Assembly: GCF_003025005.1 (NCBI RefSeq)
Contig: NZ_PVSS01000008.1
Coordinates: 62,001-126,000, forward strand
Reading direction: 5' to 3'
From: Brumimicrobium mesophilum
GTDB lineage: Bacteria; Bacteroidota; Bacteroidia; Flavobacteriales_D; Crocinitomicaceae
DNA: 64,000 bases
Position numbers and translations under genes: made by a program. The first letter of the stretch is position 1; every line of letters starts with the position of its first letter. Shown piece by piece: positions 45,362-53,812 of the stretch. The notes beneath the pieces are model-generated. The model made no database searches. It saw nothing but the letters and a program-made list of their open reading frames with translations, and was not told where the DNA came from.

Positions 45362-45369
45362 TATCTTTG
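45362..45369 (+). promoter_or_regulatory. -7 box TATCTTTG before the small Cys-pair membrane protein
   Basis: This is a perfect TAnnTTTG box only 4 bases before the ATG at 45374, so the transcript may be leaderless. TTTG at 45344-45347 is too close (14 bases) to be a standard -33 element. Confidence 0.4.
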
Positions 45370-45373
45370 TATC

Positions 45374-45658
45374 ATGAAAAAATGGCTTCCAATTATATTA
45401 CTTTTAGTTGCTTTTGTTTTTTTCTTTACAGGAGATGTAGAAGCACAATGTTCGCAATGTAAATTACTAGCGGAGCAAAGTGGCGATTCTATTGACGACA
45501 GTATTCTTGACAACAATAATGGAAACAACATGAATTCCGCGATTTTGTATATCATGGCTTCTCCATATATTCTACTCGCTGTTTTGGCTTTTTTATTTCG
45601 TAAGAAAATCAAAGCATTGTTTACAGGAAAGTTTGGGAAGGGCAATGTAAATGGTTAA
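45374..45658 (+). CDS. Small exported membrane protein with a CxxC motif
   Basis: This 94-residue protein has a signal peptide (MKKWLPIILLLVAFVFFFTG), then CSQCK, a short acidic linker, and one transmembrane helix (~57-73). It ends in a basic tail (RKKIKALFTGKFGKG). The CxxC pair could bind a metal or form a disulphide in the periplasm. I do not recognise the family. It is flanked by a NadR-like kinase and a MerR regulator without obvious linkage. Nothing recognisable is in the 227 bases after it beyond CGCAGAG-type repeats near 45780-45815. Confidence 0.65.
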   Translation: MKKWLPIILLLVAFVFFFTGDVEAQCSQCKLLAEQSGDSIDDSILDNNNGNNMNSAILYIMASPYILLAVLAFLFRKKIKALFTGKFGKGNVNG

Positions 45659-45885
45659 TTTTTATCCGAAAAGTGATTGGATGGCCAAGGTTTAACGTGG
45701 ATTGGGTTGGAATCTCTTCTGCGAAGTGATTGTGGTTGTTTTATTTCAGAGGAAATGGAAATTTTCACAGAGGGACGCGGAGGACATCTTCGGTGTTGAA
45801 GTCGCAGAGATGGGAAAAGCAATAGCTAATGGTTAGCGTGTGTGGAATCCCTTCTATCGTTAAAGGACAAGGTAACAGCCGCATT

Positions 45886-46221
45886 CTATCTCAAAGCCTT
45901 CAACTTCTCTTTAATCCCTTCCAGTTTTTTAATCAACTCCTCCTTATCAAAATCCGGTTGTGTAATCTCAATATCGCCACCTTTCAATGCTTTTTTTGCA
46001 CCTTCGAGGGTATGACCATCAACTTTAACCAATTGATAAATATTCTGAATTTCTAAAATACTCTTTGGAGAGAATAAGCGGTTACCTTTCTTGTTCTTTT
46101 TAGGCTTGATAGAAGGGAATTCTTTTTCCCAAAAGCGAATCAATGAAGTATTCACATCAAACATTTGTGCAACCTCACCAATAGAATAATATAACTTTGT
46201 TAATTCTGACGCTTTAATCAT
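45886..46221 (-). CDS. MerR-family transcriptional regulator
   Basis: This 111-residue protein is mostly the MerR winged-helix domain: YYSIGEVAQMFDVNTSLIRFWE, then FPSIKPKKNKKGNRLFS (wing) and a dimerisation helix with few added residues. No effector-binding domain is present, so it resembles the short Bacteroidota MerR proteins that act without a clear metal or drug ligand. It lies 168 bases downstream of the M23 peptidase gene on the same strand. Targets are unknown. Confidence 0.9.
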   Translation of the reverse strand: MIKASELTKLYYSIGEVAQMFDVNTSLIRFWEKEFPSIKPKKNKKGNRLFSPKSILEIQNIYQLVKVDGHTLEGAKKALKGGDIEITQPDFDKEELIKKLEGIKEKLKALR

Positions 46222-46389
46222 AACTTGAATTCGTTAGGGCTAAATTAATGAAAATAAAGCAATCTAATGAGAAAGCTTAGTGAGTAATCTACAACTTTAG
46301 AAAAATAATTAAAGAAGTGCGTTTGCAAGAAGGTTCGGAAATTGTTATTTCAATGAATATCGGAACGTAATTGATAATTCGTAATTAAT

Positions 46390-47361
46390 TTAGTCCATCG
46401 ATTTTAAAGCATTCTTCGAAATCTCAACAATTTTCTCGTACTGTTCAGGTGTTAAATCTGAGTGGAAATAATCAATTGGGTTCATTTTATGCCCATCTTT
46501 TTCCACTTCATAATGCAAGTGAGCACCAGTAGACTTCCCTGTATTTCCAACTAATCCGATAAGATCGCCACGATTAACTTTATCTCCTTCTTTAACAAGG
46601 AATGAACTTAAATGTGCATATCTCGTTTTGTATCCAAATCCATGATTAATCACAATTTCTCTACCATAGCCCCAACTGTTTACACGAGTTTCTTCAACAA
46701 CCCCTTTTCCCGTAGCGTAAACATCGGTTCCAGTTTCAGCCGAGAAATCTGTTCCCCAATGCATTTTTCTTGTTCCATAAACAGGGTCAATACGCCATCC
46801 ATAACCAGAAGCCATTTTCTTTAGCTCTTTGTTGTTCACGGGTTGAATCGCTGGAAGTGAAGCCAACCTATTCTCTCGTTCCTTTGCCAAGGAAATCAAC
46901 TCTTTAAACGACAAACTTTGAGCATGTAGTTTTCTTTCAACCTCATCTAACTTAGAAATAGATGAGATAAGCAATTCACTGTTGGACATTTTTTTGTACG
47001 AATCGTATGCATCACTACCTCCAACACCCATTAACCGTAATTCTTCTGGAAATTCATTTGCCCCTAAGGCTGTTCTGTATAAATCTTCATCACGTTTTTT
47101 AATAACCTCTGTTACGCGATCAACTAATTCTAATCTTTCTTGAATGTTTTTAAACTCTCCCTTTAATTCATTTAACTCTTTATTGAGTGCTTTTTCTTTT
47201 GGAGAATCGATACGGTAAGCAATAAAAAAAGCAAAGATTAAACTCAATACAACGGTTGGAGCAATAAATATTATTCCACGTAAAATACGTTCGCCTGTGG
47301 AGCGCTTCACTTTTTCGTAAGAAAGTGTTTTGGGGTTATATCTGAACTTTGTCTTTGACAT
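46390..47361 (-). CDS. M23-family peptidoglycan endopeptidase
   Basis: This 323-residue protein would trim peptidoglycan cross-links outside the inner membrane. It has one N-terminal transmembrane helix (~28-48), a coiled-coil region (~55-165), and an M23/LytM domain from ~185. The zinc ligands are in MHWGTDFSA and GAHLHYEV. All ligands are present, so it should be catalytic. It is divergent from alaS and has a well-formed promoter (47382-47411, minus strand). Confidence 0.93.
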   Translation of the reverse strand: MSKTKFRYNPKTLSYEKVKRSTGERILRGIIFIAPTVVLSLIFAFFIAYRIDSPKEKALNKELNELKGEFKNIQERLELVDRVTEVIKKRDEDLYRTALGANEFPEELRLMGVGGSDAYDSYKKMSNSELLISSISKLDEVERKLHAQSLSFKELISLAKERENRLASLPAIQPVNNKELKKMASGYGWRIDPVYGTRKMHWGTDFSAETGTDVYATGKGVVEETRVNSWGYGREIVINHGFGYKTRYAHLSSFLVKEGDKVNRGDLIGLVGNTGKSTGAHLHYEVEKDGHKMNPIDYFHSDLTPEQYEKIVEISKNALKSMD

Positions 47362-47381
47362 TATTTAACTGTAAAACTTCG

Positions 47382-47411
47382 CAAAATTATGTAAATAATC
47401 TAACTTTGCAA
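47382..47411 (-). promoter_or_regulatory. Promoter of the M23 peptidase gene (TTG-N19-TAATTTTG)
   Basis: On the minus strand a perfect TAnnTTTG box (plus-strand 47382-47389) lies 19 bases from TTG (47409-47411), the ideal spacing for Bacteroidota. It is 21 bases before the start codon. Confidence 0.65.
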
Positions 47412-47417
47412 AATCGT

Positions 47418-47425
47418 TAACTTTG
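47418..47425 (+). promoter_or_regulatory. -7 box TAACTTTG of alaS
   Basis: This is a perfect TAnnTTTG match 42 bases before the ATG at 47467. A second identical box stands at 47401-47408. No TTG at a standard -33 distance was found for either. Confidence 0.45.
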
Positions 47426-47466
47426 ATTAACAGAGCAAAGACCAAATTATATTATAAGGAAACCCA

Positions 47467-50079
47467 ATGAAATTAGAAGAAATCAGACATAAATTCCTCT
47501 CTTTTTTTGAAGAGAAAGGACACACAATTGTACCTTCTGCACCGATGGTAATTAAAAATGATCCAACCCTGATGTTTACGAACGCAGGCATGGTTCCATT
47601 CAAAGAATTTTTCTTAGGAAATGCCATAGCCAAGGACAAACGTGTTACTGATACTCAAAAATGTTTGCGTGTTTCTGGAAAACATAATGACTTGGATGAA
47701 GTTGGTGTGGATACTTATCACCACACCATGTTCGAAATGCTAGGAAACTGGTCCTTCGGAGATTATTTTAAGAAAGAGTCTATAGCTTGGGCTTGGGAAT
47801 TATTGACAGAGGTTTACGGAATCGACAAAAATGATCTATACGTTACCATTTTCGAAGGAGACGAAAAAGATGGTGTTCCAAGAGATACAGAATCTTATGA
47901 TTTTTGGAAAAAATGGATTCCTGAAGACCGCATTATCGAAGCAAATAAGGACGATAATTTCTGGGAAATGGGTGAAATGGGACCTTGTGGACCATGTTCT
48001 GAAATTCATATAGATATTCGTTCAGACGAAGAAAAGAAAAACGTTGATGGTAAAACATTGGTCAATCAAGACCATCCTCAAGTAGTTGAAGTTTGGAACT
48101 TAGTATTTATTCAATTCAACAGAAAAGCAGATGGAAGTTTAGAAAAGCTACCTGAAACACATATCGATACAGGAATGGGATTGGAGCGTTTAGCGATGGC
48201 TTTACAAGGAAAACAATCTAATTATGACATCGATTTATTCCAAACTCTGATTGCACAAATCGTGAAACAATCTGGGTTTGAATACGGAAAAACTGAATCA
48301 ACAGATATCGCTTTACGTGTAATTGCAGATCACGTTCGTGCAATTGCATTCTCTATTTCTGATGGACAATTGCCTTCAAATACTGGAGCAGGTTATGTAA
48401 TTCGCCGTATTTTGAGAAGAGCTGTTCGTTACGGTTACCAAACTTTGAAAATGAATGAGCCTTTCTTGGCGCCTTTAAGCAAAGTTTTAATCGCTGAAAT
48501 GGGTGAAGCTTTCCCAGAATTAGTGGATAATAAAACATTGATCGAAAACGTGATTCGCGAAGAAGAAATGAGTTTCTTCAAAACCTTAGAACAAGGAATT
48601 AAGCGAATTGAAATTATTATAGAAAATCAAAAAGAAGAAGGAATTAAAGAAATTCCTGGAGCACAAGTTTTTGAATTGTATGACACTTTCGGATTTCCAT
48701 TCGATTTAACAGCATTGATGGCTCGAGAAGCCGGAATGACATTAGATCAAGCAGGTTTCGACAAAGCATTGCAAGCACAAAAAGACCGTTCTCGTTCTGC
48801 TACTTCATTAAAAACTGATGATTGGACAGAACTTCTTGTAGACGAGAAAGAAGAATTTATTGGCTACGACCATTTAGAAGCGGATGTAAAAATTACACGT
48901 TACAGAAAGGTAGTTCAAAACAAAAAATCTTTCTACCAATTGGTTTTCAATTTAACGCCATTTTATCCTGAAGGAGGTGGACAAGTGGGTGACAAAGGTT
49001 ACATTGAATTTGATGGAGAGAAAGTTTCAATTTTTGATACGAAAAAGGAAAACAATCTGATTGTTCACTTAGTGAAAGACTTACCGAAAAATCCAAATGC
49101 AAGCTTTAAAGCTGTTGTAAACACTGAAAAAAGAACACTTTCTGCAGCAAATCATAGTGCTACTCACCTATTGCACCATGCGTTGCGCACTGTGCTAGGA
49201 GATCATGTTGTGCAAAAAGGATCTTTGGTGAATCCTGAATATTTACGTTTTGACTTCGCTCACTTTTCAAAAGTATCTGATGAAGAATTGATTCAAATTG
49301 AGCAAATTGTGAATGATTTAATTCGCCAAAACACGCCATTGAATGAATTGAGAAACACACCAATCAAGGAAGCACAAGAGCTAGGTGCAATGATGCTTTT
49401 TGGTGAAAAATACGGAGATACAGTTCGCGTTATTCAGTTTGGTGATTCAATCGAATTGTGCGGAGGAACTCACGTTCCAGGAACAGGAAACATTGGATGG
49501 TTTAAAATCATTTCTGAAGGTTCTGTTGCTTCTGGAATTAGAAGAATTGAAGCAATTTCTAATCATACAGCAGAAAAATACATCAACAATAAATTGGAGC
49601 AATTGAGTAATGTGAATGCATTATTTAAAAACACCAAAAACGTTGTTCAGTCGGTTGAAGAAATATTAGAAAGCAACAACCGTATGCAAAAGCAGTTGGA
49701 GCAAATTGAAAAAGATCGCGCTAAAAACATCAAGGGAGATTTAAAAAATAACATCGTTGAAAAAGACGGAATGAATTTCTTAGAAGCGATTGTTCCATTA
49801 GACGGTGGAGCAATTAAAGATGTACTTTTCCAATTAAAAGGAGAAGTAGCTAACTTATTTGCCGTAATTGGTGGAGAAAAAGACGGAAAATGTACGTTAA
49901 GTATCATCATTGACGAAGAAATCGTAAAATCGAAGGATTTACATGCTGGAAACATGATTCGTTCGGCAGCCAAACACATCCAAGGTGGAGGTGGTGGACA
50001 ACCATTCTTTGCTACTGCAGGAGGTAAAAAACCAGAAGGATTGAAAGATGCTATTTCTGAAGTAAAAGAGATGGTTTAG
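47467..50079 (+). CDS. alaS: Alanyl-tRNA synthetase
   Basis: AlaS charges tRNA-Ala. The 870-residue protein begins KLEEIRHKFLSFFEEKGH and has the class II core (GKHNDLDEVGVDTYHHTMFEMLGNWSFGDYF). Its editing domain has metal-binding HxxxH (SATHLLHHALR) and CxxxH (CGGTHVPG) sites. The C-terminal C-Ala region ends with GGGGQPFFATAGGKKP. All usual parts are present at normal length. A strong terminator follows at 50131. Confidence 0.98.
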   Translation: MKLEEIRHKFLSFFEEKGHTIVPSAPMVIKNDPTLMFTNAGMVPFKEFFLGNAIAKDKRVTDTQKCLRVSGKHNDLDEVGVDTYHHTMFEMLGNWSFGDYFKKESIAWAWELLTEVYGIDKNDLYVTIFEGDEKDGVPRDTESYDFWKKWIPEDRIIEANKDDNFWEMGEMGPCGPCSEIHIDIRSDEEKKNVDGKTLVNQDHPQVVEVWNLVFIQFNRKADGSLEKLPETHIDTGMGLERLAMALQGKQSNYDIDLFQTLIAQIVKQSGFEYGKTESTDIALRVIADHVRAIAFSISDGQLPSNTGAGYVIRRILRRAVRYGYQTLKMNEPFLAPLSKVLIAEMGEAFPELVDNKTLIENVIREEEMSFFKTLEQGIKRIEIIIENQKEEGIKEIPGAQVFELYDTFGFPFDLTALMAREAGMTLDQAGFDKALQAQKDRSRSATSLKTDDWTELLVDEKEEFIGYDHLEADVKITRYRKVVQNKKSFYQLVFNLTPFYPEGGGQVGDKGYIEFDGEKVSIFDTKKENNLIVHLVKDLPKNPNASFKAVVNTEKRTLSAANHSATHLLHHALRTVLGDHVVQKGSLVNPEYLRFDFAHFSKVSDEELIQIEQIVNDLIRQNTPLNELRNTPIKEAQELGAMMLFGEKYGDTVRVIQFGDSIELCGGTHVPGTGNIGWFKIISEGSVASGIRRIEAISNHTAEKYINNKLEQLSNVNALFKNTKNVVQSVEEILESNNRMQKQLEQIEKDRAKNIKGDLKNNIVEKDGMNFLEAIVPLDGGAIKDVLFQLKGEVANLFAVIGGEKDGKCTLSIIIDEEIVKSKDLHAGNMIRSAAKHIQGGGGGQPFFATAGGKKPEGLKDAISEVKEMV

Positions 50080-50130
50080 CTCGGAGGTTTTAACCGCAGA
50101 GAATTACGCAGAGAAAAGAAATACCCAGAA

Positions 50131-50188
50131 AAAAAAGGGGGGAGAAAAGTATTGAAGTTTTACTTCAGTATTTTTCTCCCCCTTTTTT
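50131..50188 (+). terminator. Long intrinsic terminator after alaS
   Basis: The left arm 50131-50157 (six A, six G, then AGAAAAGTATTGAAG) pairs over about 25 positions with the right arm 50163-50188 (CTTCAGTATTTTTCTCCCCC then six T). The loop is five bases. It should also work in the reverse direction for transcripts coming from truA. Confidence 0.9.
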
Positions 50189-50304
50189 GACTATAAACAA
50201 TATGACTTATCATCCGATAAGCATTTAACATCTATGACTTTTCAATGATTGAGGGACCTCTATTTTCTTTGTGATCTCTGCGAAAAACTCTGCGATCTTT
50301 GCAG

Positions 50305-51090
50305 TTACTTCCCGATCAATTCAACATCATGCAACTGCAAGCCCGAAGCTGGAGCATTGTAAGAAAGCTTAACTTTATTCGCTCCATCGAGCGTTTCCAA
50401 AAACTCCTCCCAAGTTTTTAATCCTTGCCCCAATTCAAAGAGCATTCCCATCATTAAACGTATTTGATTGCGCTTAAATCCTATTCCTTTTACTTTTACT
50501 AGGTAACTCTTCTCAGGAAAAAAAGAAGCTGTTAATTCTGTGTTTTCTGTGAGTTCGCAGGAAAGTACTTCTCCATTTGTTTTTGTTTCTGGATTTGGAC
50601 GAAAAGTGTAAGAATAAAAATCTTTTTTTCCTTCAAATAATCGGGCTGCTTTTTGCATTATTTCAATGTCCAAATCTTGTAAAATGTTACACATAAAAGC
50701 GGCACAATAGGGATGAAACTTCTCGCCAAAAGCAAAATAATAATGATATTCTTTTACTTTATCTGACTGAATAATATTGAATTCTGGAGTAGTTGGAACA
50801 ACAGAAAGTGCTTTTACATCGGCGGGTAAATTGGTATTGAAATCTTCGAAGAAAAAATCTAAATCTTCAATTTCTTTATCCGTGAAAATTTCAATATAAG
50901 TTTGATTAACAGAAACTTTCGCATCTGTTCTACCAGAAGCTAATACTTTACTAGCTGTATCTGGCAACACCCAATTGAGTGTTTTTGTAATCATTTCTTG
51001 AACTGTAATTACGTTGGGTTGTTTTTGCCAACCGTGATAACGAAATCCCAAATATTGAATTTCCATTAAATAATAAAAGCGTGTTCTCAT
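50305..51090 (-). CDS. truA: tRNA pseudouridine synthase A
   Basis: TruA makes pseudouridine at positions 38-40 of tRNA. The 261-residue protein has YLGFRYHGWQKQPNVITVQ at its start, then the catalytic Asp in SGRTDAKV. The C-terminal half has KVKGIGFKRNQIRLMMG, matching the core of the family. The start at 51090 (MRTRFYYLMEIQYLG) fits relatives. It is isolated, followed downstream by an intergenic region with CGCAGAG-type repeats. Confidence 0.94.
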   Translation of the reverse strand: MRTRFYYLMEIQYLGFRYHGWQKQPNVITVQEMITKTLNWVLPDTASKVLASGRTDAKVSVNQTYIEIFTDKEIEDLDFFFEDFNTNLPADVKALSVVPTTPEFNIIQSDKVKEYHYYFAFGEKFHPYCAAFMCNILQDLDIEIMQKAARLFEGKKDFYSYTFRPNPETKTNGEVLSCELTENTELTASFFPEKSYLVKVKGIGFKRNQIRLMMGMLFELGQGLKTWEEFLETLDGANKVKLSYNAPASGLQLHDVELIGK

Positions 51091-51134
51091 ACTAAATGTA
51101 ATGTATCTTCAGATTAAATAAGGGTTTGAAGATA

Positions 51135-51163
51135 TAAAAAAAGCAGTCCTTTTGGGAACTGCT
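51135..51163 (-). terminator. Intrinsic terminator of the small Lys/Glu-rich protein gene
   Basis: On the minus strand AGCAGTTCC pairs with GGACTGCT (plus-strand arms 51155-51163 and 51142-51149) around a short loop. A T-run follows (plus-strand A-run from 51135). Confidence 0.85.
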
Positions 51164-51194
51164 CTTTAATAAAAATGTAGGTAGATTTTAATGT

Positions 51195-51467
51195 CTACAA
51201 ATCTTCTTCTTTCGCTTTGATTGACGATTTAACTTCTCTTTTCTTGAAAGGTTCAGTCGTTTTTAAAGTACTATTAGGTATAACCTTAGCTTTCCCCTCC
51301 TTTTCAGATTCCATAACTTGTTCTTCTGAAGTTTTCGCTTTGTTCATTTCAAGTTTTGGTTCAGCAGTTTTCAACTCTTTAGTTGTTTCAGCAGTTTTCT
51401 CTTGAGCAAACGAAGGAGCGGCAATTAATAATGTAAATGCTCCTAAAATTATCATTGATTTTTTCAT
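51195..51467 (-). CDS. Small exported Lys/Glu-rich protein
   Basis: This 90-residue protein has a signal peptide (MKKSMIILGAFTLLIAAPSFAQ) and a low-complexity, highly charged mature part rich in Lys, Glu, Thr and Ser. It is probably disordered and periplasmic. An upstream in-frame start at 51527 would destroy the signal peptide, so 51467 is preferred. No function is assigned. Confidence 0.7.
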   Translation of the reverse strand: MKKSMIILGAFTLLIAAPSFAQEKTAETTKELKTAEPKLEMNKAKTSEEQVMESEKEGKAKVIPNSTLKTTEPFKKREVKSSIKAKEEDL

Positions 51468-51559
51468 AGTCTTAATTTTAAAGTAAATATATAATTTTAA
51501 ATACAAAAACGTATAAACAATTTTCATTCCATAAGTTATTTAACGCTTTTTACAAAAAT

Positions 51560-52006
51560 CTAAAAATCATCCTCGTTTAGCGTGAAATCATCCATAGCTC
51601 CATAAACTTCATCGTTGTTATCGTCTTCTCCATTAAAATTATCATCTGAAGAAGTGCTTGTATTTTTACTTGATCTTAAGATATTTGTTCTTGCAATATT
51701 CAATCGAATTTCAGTTTTTATGGTTTCATCCTCTTGCTGAAAAGCTTTGGCATAAGGTGTTCCCACAACTTCAACCAACGCTCCACTTTTCAAAAAATCT
51801 AGAATTCGCATGTTTGATCCTTCTTTCTTCCAAATCGTACAATTAACCCAAGTTGTTTTCGTGCGAGACTCTCCTGTTCTTTTGTCCCTCCAATTTTTAT
51901 TATGAGCCACCGGAAAGTTAATTGCCACTACTCCTCTATCCATTTTTCTTACTGTTGCGTCTTTTCCTAAATTTCCAATTAATCTTGTTTCAAATACCGT
52001 TGCCAT
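51560..52006 (-). CDS. ssb: Single-stranded DNA-binding protein
   Basis: This 148-residue protein has an OB fold (RLIGNLGKDATVRKMDRGVVAINFPVAHN, WVNCTIWKKE, LVEVVGTPY). After an Asp/Asn/Ser-rich disordered tail it ends DDFTLNEDDF, the acidic tip that recruits repair and replication proteins. The family match is clear. This may be one of two SSB copies, since Bacteroidota often have a second. It is isolated here. Confidence 0.94.
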   Translation of the reverse strand: MATVFETRLIGNLGKDATVRKMDRGVVAINFPVAHNKNWRDKRTGESRTKTTWVNCTIWKKEGSNMRILDFLKSGALVEVVGTPYAKAFQQEDETIKTEIRLNIARTNILRSSKNTSTSSDDNFNGEDDNNDEVYGAMDDFTLNEDDF

Positions 52007-52107
52007 GTTTGTGCTTTTCTTTTGAATTTCTATTGTCTGTGTTGTCTTTAATTTCTAAATATAGTTAATCAGTGAGGAATTGACAAATGCTGAATGAAAA
52101 GCGTGGA

Positions 52108-52235
52108 AATGAATAACATTGTTTGCGCTGTAATGGCACGCGGTCCCGCAAGCTTTTCGGAAACAAGGATGCAAGCAACGCGGAATTTGTCCCGTATTTC
52201 AATCGGGATGGTCGCAGATTTTTTGAGCGTGAATT
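52108..52235. other. GC-rich structured island in the ssb upstream gap
   Basis: Within a 326-base AT-rich gap this ~125-base stretch has a GC-rich composition with short inverted repeats. TTGCG (52123-52127) faces CGCAA (52147-52151), and TCCCG (52190-52194) faces CGGGA (52204-52208). It resembles the dispersed intergenic palindromes of Bacteroidota more than a gene. No reading frame or RNA family is recognised. The rest of the gap has nothing evident. Confidence 0.4.
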
Positions 52236-52332
52236 ATATATGAAAATTTAATGGACTCGAAAGTTGAATTTTCATGGTTTCTTAATGAAGAAAACTAAAT
52301 GAGAATCGGAAAAATAAAGTCAATCACTATTT

Positions 52333-52785
52333 TTAATTCTTCTCAATTCGAATTGCAACTTTCTTCCCTCCATAACCAAGTGTTTTGCTACTTTCGAAAG
52401 TCTTGGTTTTACGCTTATCTTCAACAACTTCATAATCTCCGCTAAACTTAAAAGTTTGCTGCTCCACTTCTTCGGTATAGAAATCTTCACAATCCTCTGG
52501 AGCTACAATTCTAGAAATGGTGAAAAGTTTAGCTTTTTCATTGAATTGCCAATAAAACTGACTTTGCTTATCTTCAAGTTTCCATGATGCAGTGCATAAT
52601 TCTTCATAAATATCGCAATCGTTAATTTCCCAAGATGGTAATGGAGAAATATTTTGACCATCAACTGAAAGCTCTACAACTTCCCAGTTTCCTGCTTTCA
52701 TGAGTTTCTTTGAAGCTCGTTTGTTCTTGTCACATGCTGTGAAAAGGAATGCTGCTGCTAGTAATAGTAATGCTATTGTTTTCAT
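52333..52785 (-). CDS. Lipocalin-like lipoprotein of unknown function
   Basis: This 150-residue lipoprotein has lipobox LFTAC (MKTIALLLLAAAFLFTAC). It has G-N-W-E-V near the start and a W-x-F-N-E pattern, reminiscent of small lipocalin-like beta barrels. It begins 6 bases after the stop of the lipoprotein gene upstream and so likely shares its transcript. No precise role is known. Confidence 0.65.
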   Translation of the reverse strand: MKTIALLLLAAAFLFTACDKNKRASKKLMKAGNWEVVELSVDGQNISPLPSWEINDCDIYEELCTASWKLEDKQSQFYWQFNEKAKLFTISRIVAPEDCEDFYTEEVEQQTFKFSGDYEVVEDKRKTKTFESSKTLGYGGKKVAIRIEKN

Positions 52786-52791
52786 AATTTA

Positions 52792-53577
52792 TTAATTTAA
52801 TTTCCTCCCGAAAAGATGTTTTTGAACTTGTTGGCTTATATCGTTATCTTTATAATATCGGTATTTCATTTCGCACGTTCCATTTAAATGATGCCATGCT
52901 CTAAAACCACCACCTAGACTTTGACAACTACCAGTAGCCGTTCCCGCTGAATGCAAATATCTATAACTTTTGGTAACCCTGAAATAATTACCCGGACAAA
53001 TAGATCCAACTCCATCAAAATTTGTAATATCTACACTGTAACAATCATTCCATGGAGTATATTCTTTAAACTCCAATTCAATATCAATTGAATCAGTACT
53101 GTTTTTTGAAGCCATACGGAATGTTCCTTCTAAAAGGTAATTTTCACGACAATGGGTATATACATTAAAAGTTTTAGTAATAGAGTCGTACCCATCATCA
53201 TTCGGAAAGCAGATTTTATTAGGCTCTTTTTTAACAACTAAGGTTATAGGAATGGTGCTTCCTATCCATTGAGTAGTAAAATGTTTAAATGCTTCTTGGC
53301 CGGTTTCAATATGTGCCCCAATATACCACTTGTATTCTGCATCATTCAAACTTGACCTAAATATTACTTGTTTATTAGCAAACACATGATCGGTTTCTAT
53401 TAGGACAGAATTTGCAATTTGAGAGTGTCTTTCTAAGATATCAAAATCAGCACTCACCTCACTTGCACAGTCACATGGATCAGCAGTCTTAGTTATTTCT
53501 AGTTGATCCTTCTTACAAGCAAATAAAACAAGTAAAAACACAGAAGTGAGCAGTAGTATTTTTATTAAAGTTTTCAT
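52792..53577 (-). CDS. Lipoprotein with PKD-like domain, array member A
   Basis: This 261-residue lipoprotein has lipobox LLVLFAC and the array-specific anchor KTADPCDCASEVSADF. A beta-sandwich-like segment follows (EYKWYIGAHIETG to TIPITLVVKKEPN) and then CFPNDDGYDSITKTF, suggesting a PKD-like fold. The C-terminal half (from ~160) is unlike members B and C. It follows a copy of the small secreted peptide gene, 58 bases upstream. A surface or periplasmic receptor or adhesin role is only a guess. Confidence 0.7.
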   Translation of the reverse strand: MKTLIKILLLTSVFLLVLFACKKDQLEITKTADPCDCASEVSADFDILERHSQIANSVLIETDHVFANKQVIFRSSLNDAEYKWYIGAHIETGQEAFKHFTTQWIGSTIPITLVVKKEPNKICFPNDDGYDSITKTFNVYTHCRENYLLEGTFRMASKNSTDSIDIELEFKEYTPWNDCYSVDITNFDGVGSICPGNYFRVTKSYRYLHSAGTATGSCQSLGGGFRAWHHLNGTCEMKYRYYKDNDISQQVQKHLFGRKLN

Positions 53578-53634
53578 AGCATTTGTTTAATTGGGAATTC
53601 CGAATTCGATCACTCTCAAGTTAAAAAATTCAAG

Positions 53635-53802
53635 TTACGCATTATTTCGAAATAAATCGTCGTATGGTGTTAAATGAGGATTGTTATTCGACAAGTGAGC
53701 GTTTAAAGATGAATAATGATCTGTACTTACTTTGTTTCCACACAGAGATTTTTGTTCAAAACTGAAACTAAACAATATTACTTGTATAATAATTTTCTTC
53801 AT
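53635..53802 (-). CDS. Small secreted peptide of a duplicated family, copy 1
   Basis: This 55-residue peptide has a hydrophobic N-terminus (MKKIIIQVILFSFSF) and a Cys at 21, followed by the hydrophilic tail VSTDHYSSLNAHLSNNNP then HLTPYDDLFRNNA. The tail differs at only two positions from the second copy at 54708-54884, while the N-termini differ. It begins 10 bases after the stop of lipoprotein B, indicating coupling. A signal cleavage site is less obvious than in copy 2. I do not recognise the family. Confidence 0.6.
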   Translation of the reverse strand: MKKIIIQVILFSFSFEQKSLCGNKVSTDHYSSLNAHLSNNNPHLTPYDDLFRNNA

Positions 53803-53812
53803 AATAAAATAT

